Shown here: piece by piece, positions 24,116-33,283 of the stretch
How the letters are laid out: each line of letters begins with the position of its first letter
Numbering within the stretch: position 1 is the stretch's first letter
NCBI GenBank assembly: GCA_947056845.1
Contig: CAMSCJ010000001.1
Coordinates: forward strand, 160,442-200,386
DNA length: 39,945 nucleotides
Reading direction: 5' to 3'
From: an uncultured Mycoplasmatota bacterium
GTDB taxonomy: Bacteria; Bacillota_I; Bacilli_A; RF39; UBA660
The notes under the pieces: generated by a model
What the model was told of the DNA's origin: nothing
The model's input: only the letters and a program-made list of their open reading frames with translations
Databases searched by the model: none
Translations under genes and position numbers: made by a program

Positions 24116-25234
24116 TTTTTCTATCAAATTATACTCTTTAATAAAATAATCATCAGTCATACCAGCTATATAGTCAATAACAATTCGCTCATTAGTGTTA
24201 TTATCTAAATAATCTTGCGACATATTATTTATAAAATTTATGTAAATTAAGGAATTAGTATCGTTATCTTTAAGTTGTTTTAAACAACCCTTAAAAACTG
24301 TTTCAAACATTTTTTTATACTCAGCTATTTTTTCTTTACTATTAGCTTTTTCATAAATATTTTCATAATTAAATTTCTTTAAACTGACTAAACTCTTATA
24401 AATGCTTGGTGACATTTTTAAATAATCTTTATCGATACTATTAGTTATTATATCCATGACAATATTATTAATAATATCTTTATTATTATTCCCTAGTACA
24501 TTAGTAATTTCTTTAGGCAAATCTTCCTCTTTAATAACACCTAAATTAATCGCATCTTCAATATCCCTTCCAATATAAGCTATAATATCAGAGATTCTAA
24601 CAACACAACCCTCTAGTGTCATCGGAACAAGTTTTTTATAATAATTATCCTCTTTATAACAATTATTATAGTCGCTAAGAAAGTCTCCAATTGATTTATT
24701 TTTGGGATAATATTCATCTTGAACAAATTCACCATTATGACATAAAACGCCATCAAGAACTTGAATAGTAATATTAAGCCCTTTTCCATTATTTTCAATA
24801 TTCATTAAATCTCTAACACTTTGAACGTTATGCATAAAGTTTCCCTGATTATTTTTTAAACTTATTTCATTTAATATTGCTTCCCCAACATGTCCAAAAG
24901 GGACGTGTCCCAAATCGTGGCTAAGAGCAATAGCTTCAATTAAATCTTCATTTAGATTTAACGCTCTGCCAATTGTTCTAGCAATTTTGCTTACAAGTTG
25001 AACATGAATAAATCTTCTACTTATATTATCATTATCGATATTACTAAAAACTTGCGTTTTATCAGCATACCTAGTATATGAAGATGTATGAATAATTCGA
25101 TCTGTATCTCTAAAAAAAGGTGGACGGATATCATTTCCTTCAAAGTTTATACGGATAGCATTTTCACTTTTTGTTGCAAAAGGCGAAAGCAAAGTTTCAC
25201 CTTTTAACATATTTAAAATAATTTTCTCTTCCAT
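24104..25234 (-). CDS. dGTP triphosphohydrolase-like HD protein
   Basis: A metal-dependent HD-superfamily phosphohydrolase of the dGTPase family, which releases triphosphate from dNTPs. Visible: R.ADKTQVF..., the HD motif ALSHDLGHVPFGH and ..HNVQSVRDLMN... The open frame extends to 25267, but the ATG at 25234, two bases after the alaS stop, gives the natural 376-residue product. It is the last gene of the AI-2E-family, dNMP-kinase-like, alaS, dGTPase-like unit. Which dNTP it uses cannot be read from sequence. Confidence 0.88.
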   Translation of the reverse strand: MEEKIILNMLKGETLLSPFATKSENAIRINFEGNDIRPPFFRDTDRIIHTSSYTRYADKTQVFSNIDNDNISRRFIHVQLVSKIARTIGRALNLNEDLIEAIALSHDLGHVPFGHVGEAILNEISLKNNQGNFMHNVQSVRDLMNIENNGKGLNITIQVLDGVLCHNGEFVQDEYYPKNKSIGDFLSDYNNCYKEDNYYKKLVPMTLEGCVVRISDIIAYIGRDIEDAINLGVIKEEDLPKEITNVLGNNNKDIINNIVMDIITNSIDKDYLKMSPSIYKSLVSLKKFNYENIYEKANSKEKIAEYKKMFETVFKGCLKQLKDNDTNSLIYINFINNMSQDYLDNNTNERIVIDYIAGMTDDYFIKEYNLIEKDMK

Positions 25235-25235
25235 A

Positions 25236-27929
25236 CTATAATCCAATAACCATATTTTCCACTTCAATTAAAATATCATCGACTTTATCAATTTTATTTC
25301 CACCACCAGAAGCAAATACTTTACTGCCCCCTCCATTTCCGTTAGATTCAATTGAAACATCTTTAACAATCTTACCACAATCAATTTTACCAACTAAATC
25401 TTTCGAAGACTTAGCTAAATAATTAACATTTGATTCATTAACATTAGCTATAAAAACAAAACCATTAATTTTATTTTGTAACTGATCTAGCATATCCTTT
25501 AATACTGGGACATCAGCATTTTCTGTTTTAATTATTAAGGTATTAATGCCATTAATGTTTTTTTGATGACTTAAAAAATCATCTAAATGTTGTAAGAGTT
25601 TTTTGGACTTTTCATTATAATATTCTTTCTCTAAATCCATAACAGCTTTTTTTATATTGTTTACTTCATTTAAATTAAACAAAACATCTTGATAATTTTT
25701 GGGTTTATCATTATTAATTTTAACATTAAAATCTAATACAATTCCCTCACTAGCTGCATCTGCCACTATTTTTTTGGCCTTACTAAGTAACTTCATCATA
25801 TCTTCATTATATGGTTTTATTTGTTCAAATAATTCACGTTCAATATTATCTCCAGTCGTAGCTTCAATTCTATAAACATTTTGACCCTTTGATTCTAAGG
25901 ATATGATAGCAAAATGTCCAATATCAGAACTTTTTTTAACATGCGTCCCTCCACATAATTCAGTAGAATCAACAATGTTAACAACTCTAACGATTTTTCC
26001 ATATTTTTCATCAAATAATGCCATCGCACCCATTTTTTTAGCATCATCAATGCCCATATTTTGAATAACGGTTAAAACATCCTTTTGAATCTTTTTATTA
26101 ACGCGTTTTTCTACTTTAATTAATTGTTCATGTGAAATATCGCCATCGTACTTAAAGTCAAAACGTAATCTTTTATTATCAACCTTTGACCCAGCCTGAT
26201 GAACATCACTACCTAATATTTCTTGTAAAGCTTTCTGTAACAAATGGGTTGCTGAATGATTTCTTGAAATTTTATTTCTAAATCGTTTATCAACCTTAGC
26301 AACAACCTTATCTTCAACCTTAATTGTTCCTTTAAAAGTTACCTTATGAAAATATTGTTTATTAGGTCCTTTAAACCCCCCAATAACTTTTATTTTTATA
26401 TCACCATCAGTAATCGTTCCCTTATCTGATATTTGACCACCTGATTCAATATAAAAAGGCGTTTTTTCTAATACTATATAACCCTCATCAGTTAAAGAAT
26501 CAACCAATTTTTCACCATCATATAAATTTAAAATATTCGTTTTAATCTCTAACTTGTCATATCCAATAAACTCATTGGCATTTTCATAATTTAATAATTC
26601 CTCATTCTGAATATTCATACTATTATAATTGTCTCTCGAGTTTCTAGCTAATTCTTTTTGCTCATTCATATATTTTTCAAATTCTTCTCTAGATACAGTA
26701 AAGCCCTTTTCTTTTGCGTACTCTTCCGTAAGCTCAAATGGGAAACCATAGGTATCATATAATTTAAAAGCATCCTCACCACTTATTTTTTTATCTTCAT
26801 TCATGAATAATTCTTGTAGACGCTTTTCACCATTAACTAAAGTATGATTAAACAATTCTTCTTCCATATTTATTTTTTGAATAGTCATATTTATTTTTTC
26901 ATTAATATATGGATATGCTTCATACATAACCTCAGCAACTACTGGTACTAAATCACTAGTAAACATGCGTTCAATCCCTATTTTTTTACCGTATCTAATA
27001 GCGCGACGAAGGAGTCTTCTTAGTATATAATCGCGACCATTATTACCAAAATTAGCGCCGTCAGCAAGAGCAACGGTTATTGTTCTAATATGGTCAGCAA
27101 TAATTTTAAATTCCATTTGACCAGTATATTTTTTTCCACTAATTTCTGAAATTTTATTCATAATTGGCATAAATAAATCTGTATCAAAATTACTTGGTAC
27201 TTCTTGTAAAATCGATGCCATACGTTCTAACCCCATACCCGTATCAATATTTTTGTGTGGTAATTCTGGGTAATTATGTCGGTCTAAGCCAGGTGTTGCA
27301 TTATATTGACTAAAAACATTATTCCAAATCTCAACATAACGGTCATTTTCAATATCTTTTCGTAGCAAATCTAAACCTATGTGATTTGGATCATAATCCT
27401 CTCCACGGTCATAGAAAATTTCACTATCAGGGCCACTAGGTCCAGGTCCAATTTCCCAAAAATTATCTTGTAATAAAATAATATGTTCCTTTTCAACCCC
27501 TAAACCTCGCCAAGTATTATAGGCCTCTTTATCCTCAGGATAAATAGTCATATAAAGTTTATCTTTAGATATATCTAACCATTTAGAGTCCGTTAAAAAT
27601 TCAAAAGCCCATGTAATAGCTTCTTTTTTAAAATAATCGCCAATAGAAAAATTTCCAAGCATTTCAAAAAAAGTTTGATGGCGAGCTGTTAACCCAACAT
27701 TTTCAATATCATTAGTTCTAATACATTTCTGAATACTTGCAATTCTTCTATTTTCTGGAACGATTGTACCATCAAAATACTTTTTGAATGGAGTTACACC
27801 AGCATTAATCCATAAAACCGTAGGATCATCATTAGGAATTAATGAAGCACTCTCAACAATAGTATGACCTTTTGAAACCCAAAATTCACACCACATTTTT
27901 CTAATTTCATTACCTGTTAATTTCTTCAT
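25236..27929 (-). CDS. alaS: Alanyl-tRNA synthetase
   Basis: Charges tRNA-Ala and clears mischarged Ser and Gly. The class II catalytic domain has HTIVESASLIPNDDPTVLWINAG and ..FEMLGNFSIGDYFK... The editing site has HSATHLL and CGGTHV, and a C-terminal DHHA1-type Gly-rich segment (SNGNGGGSKVFASGGG) closes the protein. The ATG at 27929 overlaps the upstream stop (TGATG) with a GGAGG site inside the end of the previous gene. Its 897 residues are normal. No T-box leader precedes it, since it is internal to an operon. Confidence 0.98.
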   Translation of the reverse strand: MKKLTGNEIRKMWCEFWVSKGHTIVESASLIPNDDPTVLWINAGVTPFKKYFDGTIVPENRRIASIQKCIRTNDIENVGLTARHQTFFEMLGNFSIGDYFKKEAITWAFEFLTDSKWLDISKDKLYMTIYPEDKEAYNTWRGLGVEKEHIILLQDNFWEIGPGPSGPDSEIFYDRGEDYDPNHIGLDLLRKDIENDRYVEIWNNVFSQYNATPGLDRHNYPELPHKNIDTGMGLERMASILQEVPSNFDTDLFMPIMNKISEISGKKYTGQMEFKIIADHIRTITVALADGANFGNNGRDYILRRLLRRAIRYGKKIGIERMFTSDLVPVVAEVMYEAYPYINEKINMTIQKINMEEELFNHTLVNGEKRLQELFMNEDKKISGEDAFKLYDTYGFPFELTEEYAKEKGFTVSREEFEKYMNEQKELARNSRDNYNSMNIQNEELLNYENANEFIGYDKLEIKTNILNLYDGEKLVDSLTDEGYIVLEKTPFYIESGGQISDKGTITDGDIKIKVIGGFKGPNKQYFHKVTFKGTIKVEDKVVAKVDKRFRNKISRNHSATHLLQKALQEILGSDVHQAGSKVDNKRLRFDFKYDGDISHEQLIKVEKRVNKKIQKDVLTVIQNMGIDDAKKMGAMALFDEKYGKIVRVVNIVDSTELCGGTHVKKSSDIGHFAIISLESKGQNVYRIEATTGDNIERELFEQIKPYNEDMMKLLSKAKKIVADAASEGIVLDFNVKINNDKPKNYQDVLFNLNEVNNIKKAVMDLEKEYYNEKSKKLLQHLDDFLSHQKNINGINTLIIKTENADVPVLKDMLDQLQNKINGFVFIANVNESNVNYLAKSSKDLVGKIDCGKIVKDVSIESNGNGGGSKVFASGGGNKIDKVDDILIEVENMVIGL

Positions 27930-28486
27930 CAATTAATCTCCTCCAACATCTTTATAACTTTAATTCTTAAATCATCTAATGTTCCAGAATTAATAATTTC
28001 ATAATCATAATTATCATAGTTATCTAAACCAATTTCGGTTAGTGACTTTTTTTGTTCAACTGTTAAGTTATTTTCAAAGTTAGGGCGAATAACATTAATA
28101 ACTTTAACATTATCGATTTTTTCTCTTGGTATATCTAGCTCTTCAGCTAATCTTGCGTCACTAATAACAATAACATCAAAGAAATAAGACATAACCGTTA
28201 AATCTTCAATCATTCGATTGACAAGCATATATCTATCCATTTTCCCTCTAATTATATCTGTGCCTAAATCAATTAACAATTGGCGAGGTTTGGTTTCATC
28301 AGCACCATCCCAATTGGTTATTTTTTTAGCATAATCTTTTAAATACCCAGAATATTGCAAACATAAATATTTTTTATTATTTTGGTCGCAAAACTCCTTA
28401 ATATAGTTAGCACATGTATCTTTTCCAGCTCTAGCTTTACCAGCAAAGATATAGATTTTTGGATTTTTACTTTCTAAATCCATCAT
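27929..28486 (-). CDS. P-loop nucleotide kinase, dNMP kinase-like
   Basis: A 185-residue P-loop protein with Walker A GKARAGKDT (about residues 16-24), LKDYAKKITNWDG, a KPRQLLIDLGTDIIRGKM segment and VIVISDARLAEEL. This layout is like the deoxynucleoside monophosphate kinases known from phages and like dephospho-CoA kinases, so phosphorylation of a nucleotide is likely; the substrate is not certain. It is tightly coupled to alaS, which starts within its stop codon, and the operon ends with a dGTPase-like gene. Confidence 0.7.
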   Translation of the reverse strand: MMDLESKNPKIYIFAGKARAGKDTCANYIKEFCDQNNKKYLCLQYSGYLKDYAKKITNWDGADETKPRQLLIDLGTDIIRGKMDRYMLVNRMIEDLTVMSYFFDVIVISDARLAEELDIPREKIDNVKVINVIRPNFENNLTVEQKKSLTEIGLDNYDNYDYEIINSGTLDDLRIKVIKMLEEIN

Positions 28487-28494
28487 ATCACCCT

Positions 28495-29637
28495 CTAGTT
28501 AAAAGATAAAATATCATATTTATCATCTAAAAATAAAATAATTGATTTTAAAACGGCTATGGTTGGAGTTGCAAGTAACATACCAATCATACCCCAGAAA
28601 TGACCAAAAATTAATAAGCCAATGATAATTGTTACAGGGTGCAATTTCATTGTTTTGCTCATAACAATTGGATTTAAAATATTACTTTCTAAAAATTGAG
28701 CTACAATTACCGAAATTGCGGAAATAATACCAACAACTGGTCCTTGAGAAAAACCAACTAAAATGGCCGGAGCCCCACCTAAGTATGGACCTATGTAAGG
28801 AATAATATTGGTAACTCCACAAAATAATCCAAATAGAATAGGTGCTTTTAATCCTGCAATGAAAAAGCCAATCGTTGAAAGTATAAAAACAAATGAAGCA
28901 CAAATTAAAGTTCCTTGAACATATTTTCTTAATGATGTATTAACTTCATTAGCAAGTCCTCTAAAATCATCACGATTCTTTTTAGGAACAAAGCTTATTA
29001 AAGCATCATTAAAATTATCAAAACTCATAAGTAAATAGAAACCAATAATGAAACCAATTACTAAAGAACCTAAGCCTGAAAATACAGATGAAACAACCTT
29101 AACAGTTAGATGTGGTAACGAACTGGTTAAATCACTACCAACCTCTTCTAATTTTATAAATAAATCAGCTTTAAAGGCATTTATATCAACACCATCAATA
29201 TTTCCGAACTTATTGAAAATATCATTTATCCAAGTCTGAACTTGTTTAGATATGGCTGGAATACTTTTAACAATTTCGTTTATTTGTTCAGATAAAAGTG
29301 GAATTAAAGCACTTATAATCAGAACAATTATCGCAATTAATAAAACATAAACAATGGAAGTTGCTAAAGTTCTATGAATTTTATGATTTTTTAAAAATTT
29401 GACAATTGGCTCCAATAACCATGCGATTGCAATTCCAATAAATAGTGGCGAAACTATTTTTAGTAAATTAATTAAGAAAATGCCAACTTTCCATTCTTTA
29501 AAAATTAAAGTTGCAGCATATATACCAGCGATAACAATAAAAACATACGCTATACTTAATATTTTTTTTGTCATATTAATAACATCATTTAATTTTTTTA
29601 TGTCAACTTCTTTGTCGCCTGTTTTTCTATTAAACAT
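28495..29637 (-). CDS. AI-2E family transporter (PerM/UPF0118)
   Basis: A polytopic membrane protein of about eight segments with the UPF0118 pattern: two N-terminal helices, a soluble stretch (..KSIPAISKQVQTWINDIFNKFG..), then ..FYLLMSFDNF.., GVTNIIPYIGPYLGG and NPIVMSKTMKLHPV..., ending in ATPTIAVLKSI. Family members export small molecules or work as Na+/H+ antiporters; the autoinducer name reflects one E. coli report. The ATG at 29637 follows ATAGGGGTG; the open frame extends further up to 29655 without support. It heads the alaS unit. Confidence 0.92.
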   Translation of the reverse strand: MFNRKTGDKEVDIKKLNDVINMTKKILSIAYVFIVIAGIYAATLIFKEWKVGIFLINLLKIVSPLFIGIAIAWLLEPIVKFLKNHKIHRTLATSIVYVLLIAIIVLIISALIPLLSEQINEIVKSIPAISKQVQTWINDIFNKFGNIDGVDINAFKADLFIKLEEVGSDLTSSLPHLTVKVVSSVFSGLGSLVIGFIIGFYLLMSFDNFNDALISFVPKKNRDDFRGLANEVNTSLRKYVQGTLICASFVFILSTIGFFIAGLKAPILFGLFCGVTNIIPYIGPYLGGAPAILVGFSQGPVVGIISAISVIVAQFLESNILNPIVMSKTMKLHPVTIIIGLLIFGHFWGMIGMLLATPTIAVLKSIILFLDDKYDILSFN

Positions 29638-29660
29638 AACTAACACCCCTATCATTTATC

Positions 29661-29669
29661 ATTGTATCA
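29661..29669 (-). promoter_or_regulatory. Extended -10 promoter of the alaS unit
   Basis: Minus strand TGA-TACAAT (29661-29669), an extended -10 without a clear -35, about 25 bases upstream of the first ATG and downstream of the frr terminator. Confidence 0.45.
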
Positions 29670-29718
29670 TATTTTTAATAATTATGTGATTTAATTTAAT
29701 TAAATATGTAGAAAAATA

Positions 29719-29750
29719 GAAAAAAAGTATGTCTAATTATGACAAACTTT
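29719..29750 (-). terminator. Terminator of frr
   Basis: AAAGTTTGTC and GACATACTTT pair over ten positions with one mismatch around a 7-base loop, ending in seven T on the minus strand, directly after the frr stop. Confidence 0.8.
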
Positions 29751-30293
29751 TTAAATGCTCATTAACTCATTTTCTTTTTCTTTTAATTTTTCATCAACAA
29801 TTTTATTAAATTTATTAATTAGTTCTTGAACTTCGTCAATACCATTTTTTATATCATCTTCAGGAATTTCTAATTTTTTAATATCATTATTCGCATCCTG
29901 CCTAATATTACGTAAAGAAATTTTTGCCTCTTCAGCGACATTTTTAGCTTGCTTTACATAATCACGTCTTGTATCTTCTGTTAAAGCAGGAATATTTAAA
30001 ATAATAACTTCACCATTATTATTAGGCGTAAGTCCAATATTGGCTTCAAAAATGGCTTTTTCAATCGCACTCAAACAGGACTTATCAAATGGTTTAATCA
30101 TAAGTTGGCGTGCTTCTGGAATAGAGATATTAGCCAATTGCTTTAAAGGTGTATCAGCACCATAATAAGATACTAAAACTCCGTCTAATATTGTTGGATT
30201 AGCTCTACCAGCACGAATATTTGTTAATCTTTTTTTCATATTTTCAATTGATGATGACATTTTTAATTCAGTTTCCATTAGTATATTTTCCAT
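29751..30293 (-). CDS. frr: Ribosome recycling factor
   Basis: Splits post-termination ribosomes with EF-G. The RRF signature is clear: LTNIRAGRANPTILDGV, YGADTPLKQLANISIPEARQLMIKPFD, IGLTPNNNGEVI and LTEDTRRDYVK. Its 180 residues are slightly short of the usual 185. The ATG at 30293 follows GAAAGGATG. It is normally found after pyrH next to tsf; here it is about 25 kb from tsf, with its own consensus promoter and terminator. Confidence 0.97.
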   Translation of the reverse strand: MENILMETELKMSSSIENMKKRLTNIRAGRANPTILDGVLVSYYGADTPLKQLANISIPEARQLMIKPFDKSCLSAIEKAIFEANIGLTPNNNGEVIILNIPALTEDTRRDYVKQAKNVAEEAKISLRNIRQDANNDIKKLEIPEDDIKNGIDEVQELINKFNKIVDEKLKEKENELMSI

Positions 30294-30313
30294 ATATTCA
30301 TCCTTTCATCATT

Positions 30314-30342
30314 ATTATACGTTTTGCCTTTTAAGAAGTCAA
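30314..30342 (-). promoter_or_regulatory. frr promoter
   Basis: Minus strand: -35 TTGACT (30337-30342), 17-base spacer, -10 TATAAT (30314-30319), in the 53-base gap before frr. It is the strongest promoter match in the window. Confidence 0.8.
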
Positions 30343-30346
30343 TATA

Positions 30347-30637
30347 TTAGTAATCAAATCCAAAAAACCAAATTTTTTCAATCTTAGTCCAATCAGTATT
30401 TAAATTTATTTGATTTATTAAATTTGAATTAAATAATTCTTCTACACTATTGTAAAATGTTTCATTTGTCTTTCCAATCCATTGAAAAGAAATGCTATTT
30501 TTAAAAGGTATTATCATATAGTCATTACTATTTAACCTAATACATAATTCAGGTTCATTTCCGCTATTCATACATTCTTTTAGATACTTCTTTGTATAAT
30601 TAATATCAAAAAAACTATTCATATCAAAATAATCCAT
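30347..30637 (-). CDS. Hypothetical protein (96 aa)
   Basis: Not recognised. A soluble 96-residue protein with ..CIRLNSNDYMIIPFKNSISFQWIGKTNETFYNS.., which looks like a small mixed alpha/beta domain, ending WFFGFDY. An AAAGGGGGG site precedes the ATG. It lies 63 bases downstream of nothing but the end of the 585-residue gene's reading direction and just upstream of the frr promoter, so it is probably an independent small gene. Confidence 0.65.
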   Translation of the reverse strand: MDYFDMNSFFDINYTKKYLKECMNSGNEPELCIRLNSNDYMIIPFKNSISFQWIGKTNETFYNSVEELFNSNLINQINLNTDWTKIEKIWFFGFDY

Positions 30638-30700
30638 GTTGTTTCCCCCCTTTAATATTAACCCATATAAATTTTACTTAGTATCTTATAAAACTCATAA

Positions 30701-32431
30701 TTAATTATTGGTTTGTTTTAAAAGTTCTTGTAACTTACAAATTCCAAAATAATTATCAGAGTTACTTTTTTCATAATTTAAAAAGTCTTTAGTAGAAGAA
30801 AATTTCTTATTATTTACTCTGTTTTGTGAAATTTTTTTAATACAAGGATTAATATATTCTTGATAGATTTCATCGATAGTATCTTCAGGAATAGGTCCAC
30901 ATAATAATAATTTTTGGCAAATTAAATTAGGCAATGTTTCTTTTAAAATACCTTCTTTTTCCTTAATTAAACTACTATCAATATTATCCATTATTAATAG
31001 GGAATAATAATCATTCAATAAACTATATATATCTGCATCACGACAAATTATTAGCATTTCATAAGTCTCAATTTCTTTTAAATTTGATTTTTCTGATAGC
31101 TCAATTTTTTCCTTTATCAATTTGGCAATATTTTTATAATTTCCATTACTATCATACTCAAGTTCTAAAATCGGATAGATTTTTAATAGTTCTTTTATTT
31201 CATCACTATTATATAATTTTCTAAAAATTTCATTATTTGTTAGAGGCTTATCAATAAATGTTTTAGAAACTTCTTTACTTATATTTTCTTTTTTTATTAA
31301 TTTAGATAAGTATGTATAAAAACTGTCCGATTCATTATTACCTATAAAATGATTAAATTCTAATATATAATTATAATCTAAAATAGTTTGATAATTTAAA
31401 ATCGCATTATTTGATTCTCCTTTATTAGCTATTAATTCATCCTTAACTTTCAATAATTCTATATATGGTATTTGTTTTAAGTAAGGTGTTAAGTGACTGA
31501 TATAGCAATAAAGACTTTTTAAAATTTCAATATTATTATGAAAGTTATAGTCAATTAAGTTATAGTTTAAGAAAAGAGTATTTTTTTCTTCACTTTTAGT
31601 TTCAAAAATAAATTCTAAATTAATATCAAGTTTTCTTTCATTACTAATATTAATAACAAACATTTTAATTAAATATATAAATATTTTTTTATCAAAATAT
31701 TTATTAGAAAAATTTTTAGATAATAAGATAAATATTTTTTGAATTTCTTCATTTTTAAGGTTACAATTATTATATGAATTAAAAAGTAAAAAGTTATTTA
31801 ATTCTAAATATGTTAAATCATTTTTATTAAGAATATCTTTATAAAATGTTTTAGCATTTTTAATATATTTTTGATGATCAAAAACTGTATCAATTTGATT
31901 TAAATAATTCTTATAAATGGGATTAATATCCAAATTATCTTTAATTGTATTATAAATCTGACAATATAAATTGCCTCTTAATAGAATTAAATTATTATCC
32001 TTTAGATAATCTCTTTTAGTACCAATACATACTAAGTATATTTCTAATATCTTGTCAATTTGGTTTTCAATCCCATAATTAATAGTTTTTTCAATGATAT
32101 TTCCAAAACTAGAAGCAGCAATAATTTTATTATTAAAACGTGATTTAGTTGTACAAAATATTTCATTATAAATTTCTTCCATATTATCTAAGAATAATTT
32201 ATAATTAATTAGCTTTTTTAATTTCCATTTTTGTGTTAATTCAATAACTTCAAAACAATATAACATATAAGTAATAATATCTTGATATGTCAAATCAGAA
32301 AGATGTTCAATATCTTGATAAAACTTTTCTAAAACTTGAATTTCAATACATTCATCTTTTTTTAAATTTTTAATTAAATTACTGAATTTTTCAAAGTAAT
32401 TATTACCATCCAATATATTCTTATTTTCCAT
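30701..32431 (-). CDS. Hypothetical protein (576 aa)
   Basis: A large protein I cannot place in a family. It is rich in Leu, Ile, Asn and Lys, predicted helical throughout, with no signal peptide, membrane segment or catalytic motif I recognise. Parts read like irregular helical repeats (..LKKLINYKLFLDNMEEIYNEIF.., ..LLKIYPILELEYDSNG..). The open frame extends to 32458, but AAAGGTGGTG before the ATG at 32431 fixes that start. A TATAAT about 40 bases upstream (near 32470) may be its -10. It stands between tpiA and frr. Confidence 0.75.
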   Translation of the reverse strand: MENKNILDGNNYFEKFSNLIKNLKKDECIEIQVLEKFYQDIEHLSDLTYQDIITYMLYCFEVIELTQKWKLKKLINYKLFLDNMEEIYNEIFCTTKSRFNNKIIAASSFGNIIEKTINYGIENQIDKILEIYLVCIGTKRDYLKDNNLILLRGNLYCQIYNTIKDNLDINPIYKNYLNQIDTVFDHQKYIKNAKTFYKDILNKNDLTYLELNNFLLFNSYNNCNLKNEEIQKIFILLSKNFSNKYFDKKIFIYLIKMFVINISNERKLDINLEFIFETKSEEKNTLFLNYNLIDYNFHNNIEILKSLYCYISHLTPYLKQIPYIELLKVKDELIANKGESNNAILNYQTILDYNYILEFNHFIGNNESDSFYTYLSKLIKKENISKEVSKTFIDKPLTNNEIFRKLYNSDEIKELLKIYPILELEYDSNGNYKNIAKLIKEKIELSEKSNLKEIETYEMLIICRDADIYSLLNDYYSLLIMDNIDSSLIKEKEGILKETLPNLICQKLLLCGPIPEDTIDEIYQEYINPCIKKISQNRVNNKKFSSTKDFLNYEKSNSDNYFGICKLQELLKQTNN

Positions 32432-32539
32432 GCTTTCACCACCTTTTATCCCTATCATATCTATTTAAATTATACCTCAAAAAAAGAAAAAGGAAAATAT
32501 AAAATGAATTTACATGTAAAGAGTATGTATTATAGACAA

Positions 32540-32579
32540 AATATATAAAAGAGATTATGAATTATTATCAATAATCTCT
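32540..32579 (-). terminator. Terminator of the pgk-tpiA operon
   Basis: AGAGATTAT and ATAATCTCT form a perfect 9-base stem (32571-32579 with 32550-32558) overlapping the tpiA end, followed by TTTATATATTTT on the minus strand. Confidence 0.7.
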
Positions 32580-33283
32580 ATAATTTTAACTAATCTTTCA
32601 GCATCATTCGCAGATGAACCAATTAAAAAACCATCAACATTTTTAATTTTATTTAAAGTTTTAATATTTTCTTCATTAATACTTCCACCATATAAAATTA
32701 AAGGAATACTTCTTAAATTTTCTTTACAAATATCTCTTATAAAATCTACACAAGCACTTATTTCTTTATTAGTTGGTAACATATTTGTACCAACTGCCCA
32801 AACAGGTTCATACGCTATCAAAATATTGGGAAGTTGCTTTTCGGTTAGACCTCTAAGGCCTCTAATAATTTGTTGTTTTAAAACTTTATCAGTTTTAAGC
32901 ATTTCGCGTTCTTCAAGCGTTTCACCAATACAAAAGATGACTTTTAAATTATTTGCTAAGGCTTTATGAATTTTTTTATTTATAATTTGATCATCTTCAC
33001 CCATTGATCGCCTGTCACTATGACCAATAATCGCAAATTTGACGCCTATACTTTTTGCCTGTAGAGGAGATACTTCTCCAGTATATGAACCATCATTTTC
33101 AAAATGAATATTTTGAATTCCAACATCATAACTTTGGTTTAAAAAATAGGGAATATAAATACTGGTTGGACAAATTATAACGTTAGAGATAAATATATTT
33201 TCATTTATAATATTTAAATAATCACCTATTTCTTTTGCCGTCAAATTCATTTTCATATTTACAACCACATATTTATTTATCAT
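32555..33283 (-). CDS. tpiA: Triosephosphate isomerase
   Basis: Interconverts dihydroxyacetone phosphate and glyceraldehyde 3-phosphate in glycolysis. The catalytic Lys (NMKMN), His (IIGHSDRR), Glu (AYEPVWAVGT) and the phosphate loops (YGGSI, GFLIGSSA) are present. Two deviations stand out: NWKMN is NMKMN, and the near-invariant HSERR is HSDRR, confirmed by the codons (GAC). The 242 residues are slightly short. The ATG at 33283 overlaps the end of the glycosyltransferase gene by 11 bases. It is last in the operon that includes pgk. Confidence 0.95.
   Translation of the reverse strand: MINKYVVVNMKMNLTAKEIGDYLNIINENIFISNVIICPTSIYIPYFLNQSYDVGIQNIHFENDGSYTGEVSPLQAKSIGVKFAIIGHSDRRSMGEDDQIINKKIHKALANNLKVIFCIGETLEEREMLKTDKVLKQQIIRGLRGLTEKQLPNILIAYEPVWAVGTNMLPTNKEISACVDFIRDICKENLRSIPLILYGGSINEENIKTLNKIKNVDGFLIGSSANDAERLVKIIEIIDNNS

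Noticed and set aside
28682..28903. Minus-strand frame of 73 codons inside the AI-2E-family gene
   Set aside because: Out of frame within a clear membrane-protein gene, with Cys, Trp and Phe composition unlike any real protein here.
27930..29700. T-box leader for alaS
   Set aside because: alaS starts inside the stop of the preceding gene, and the leader of the first gene of the unit is too short and lacks specifier or antiterminator elements.
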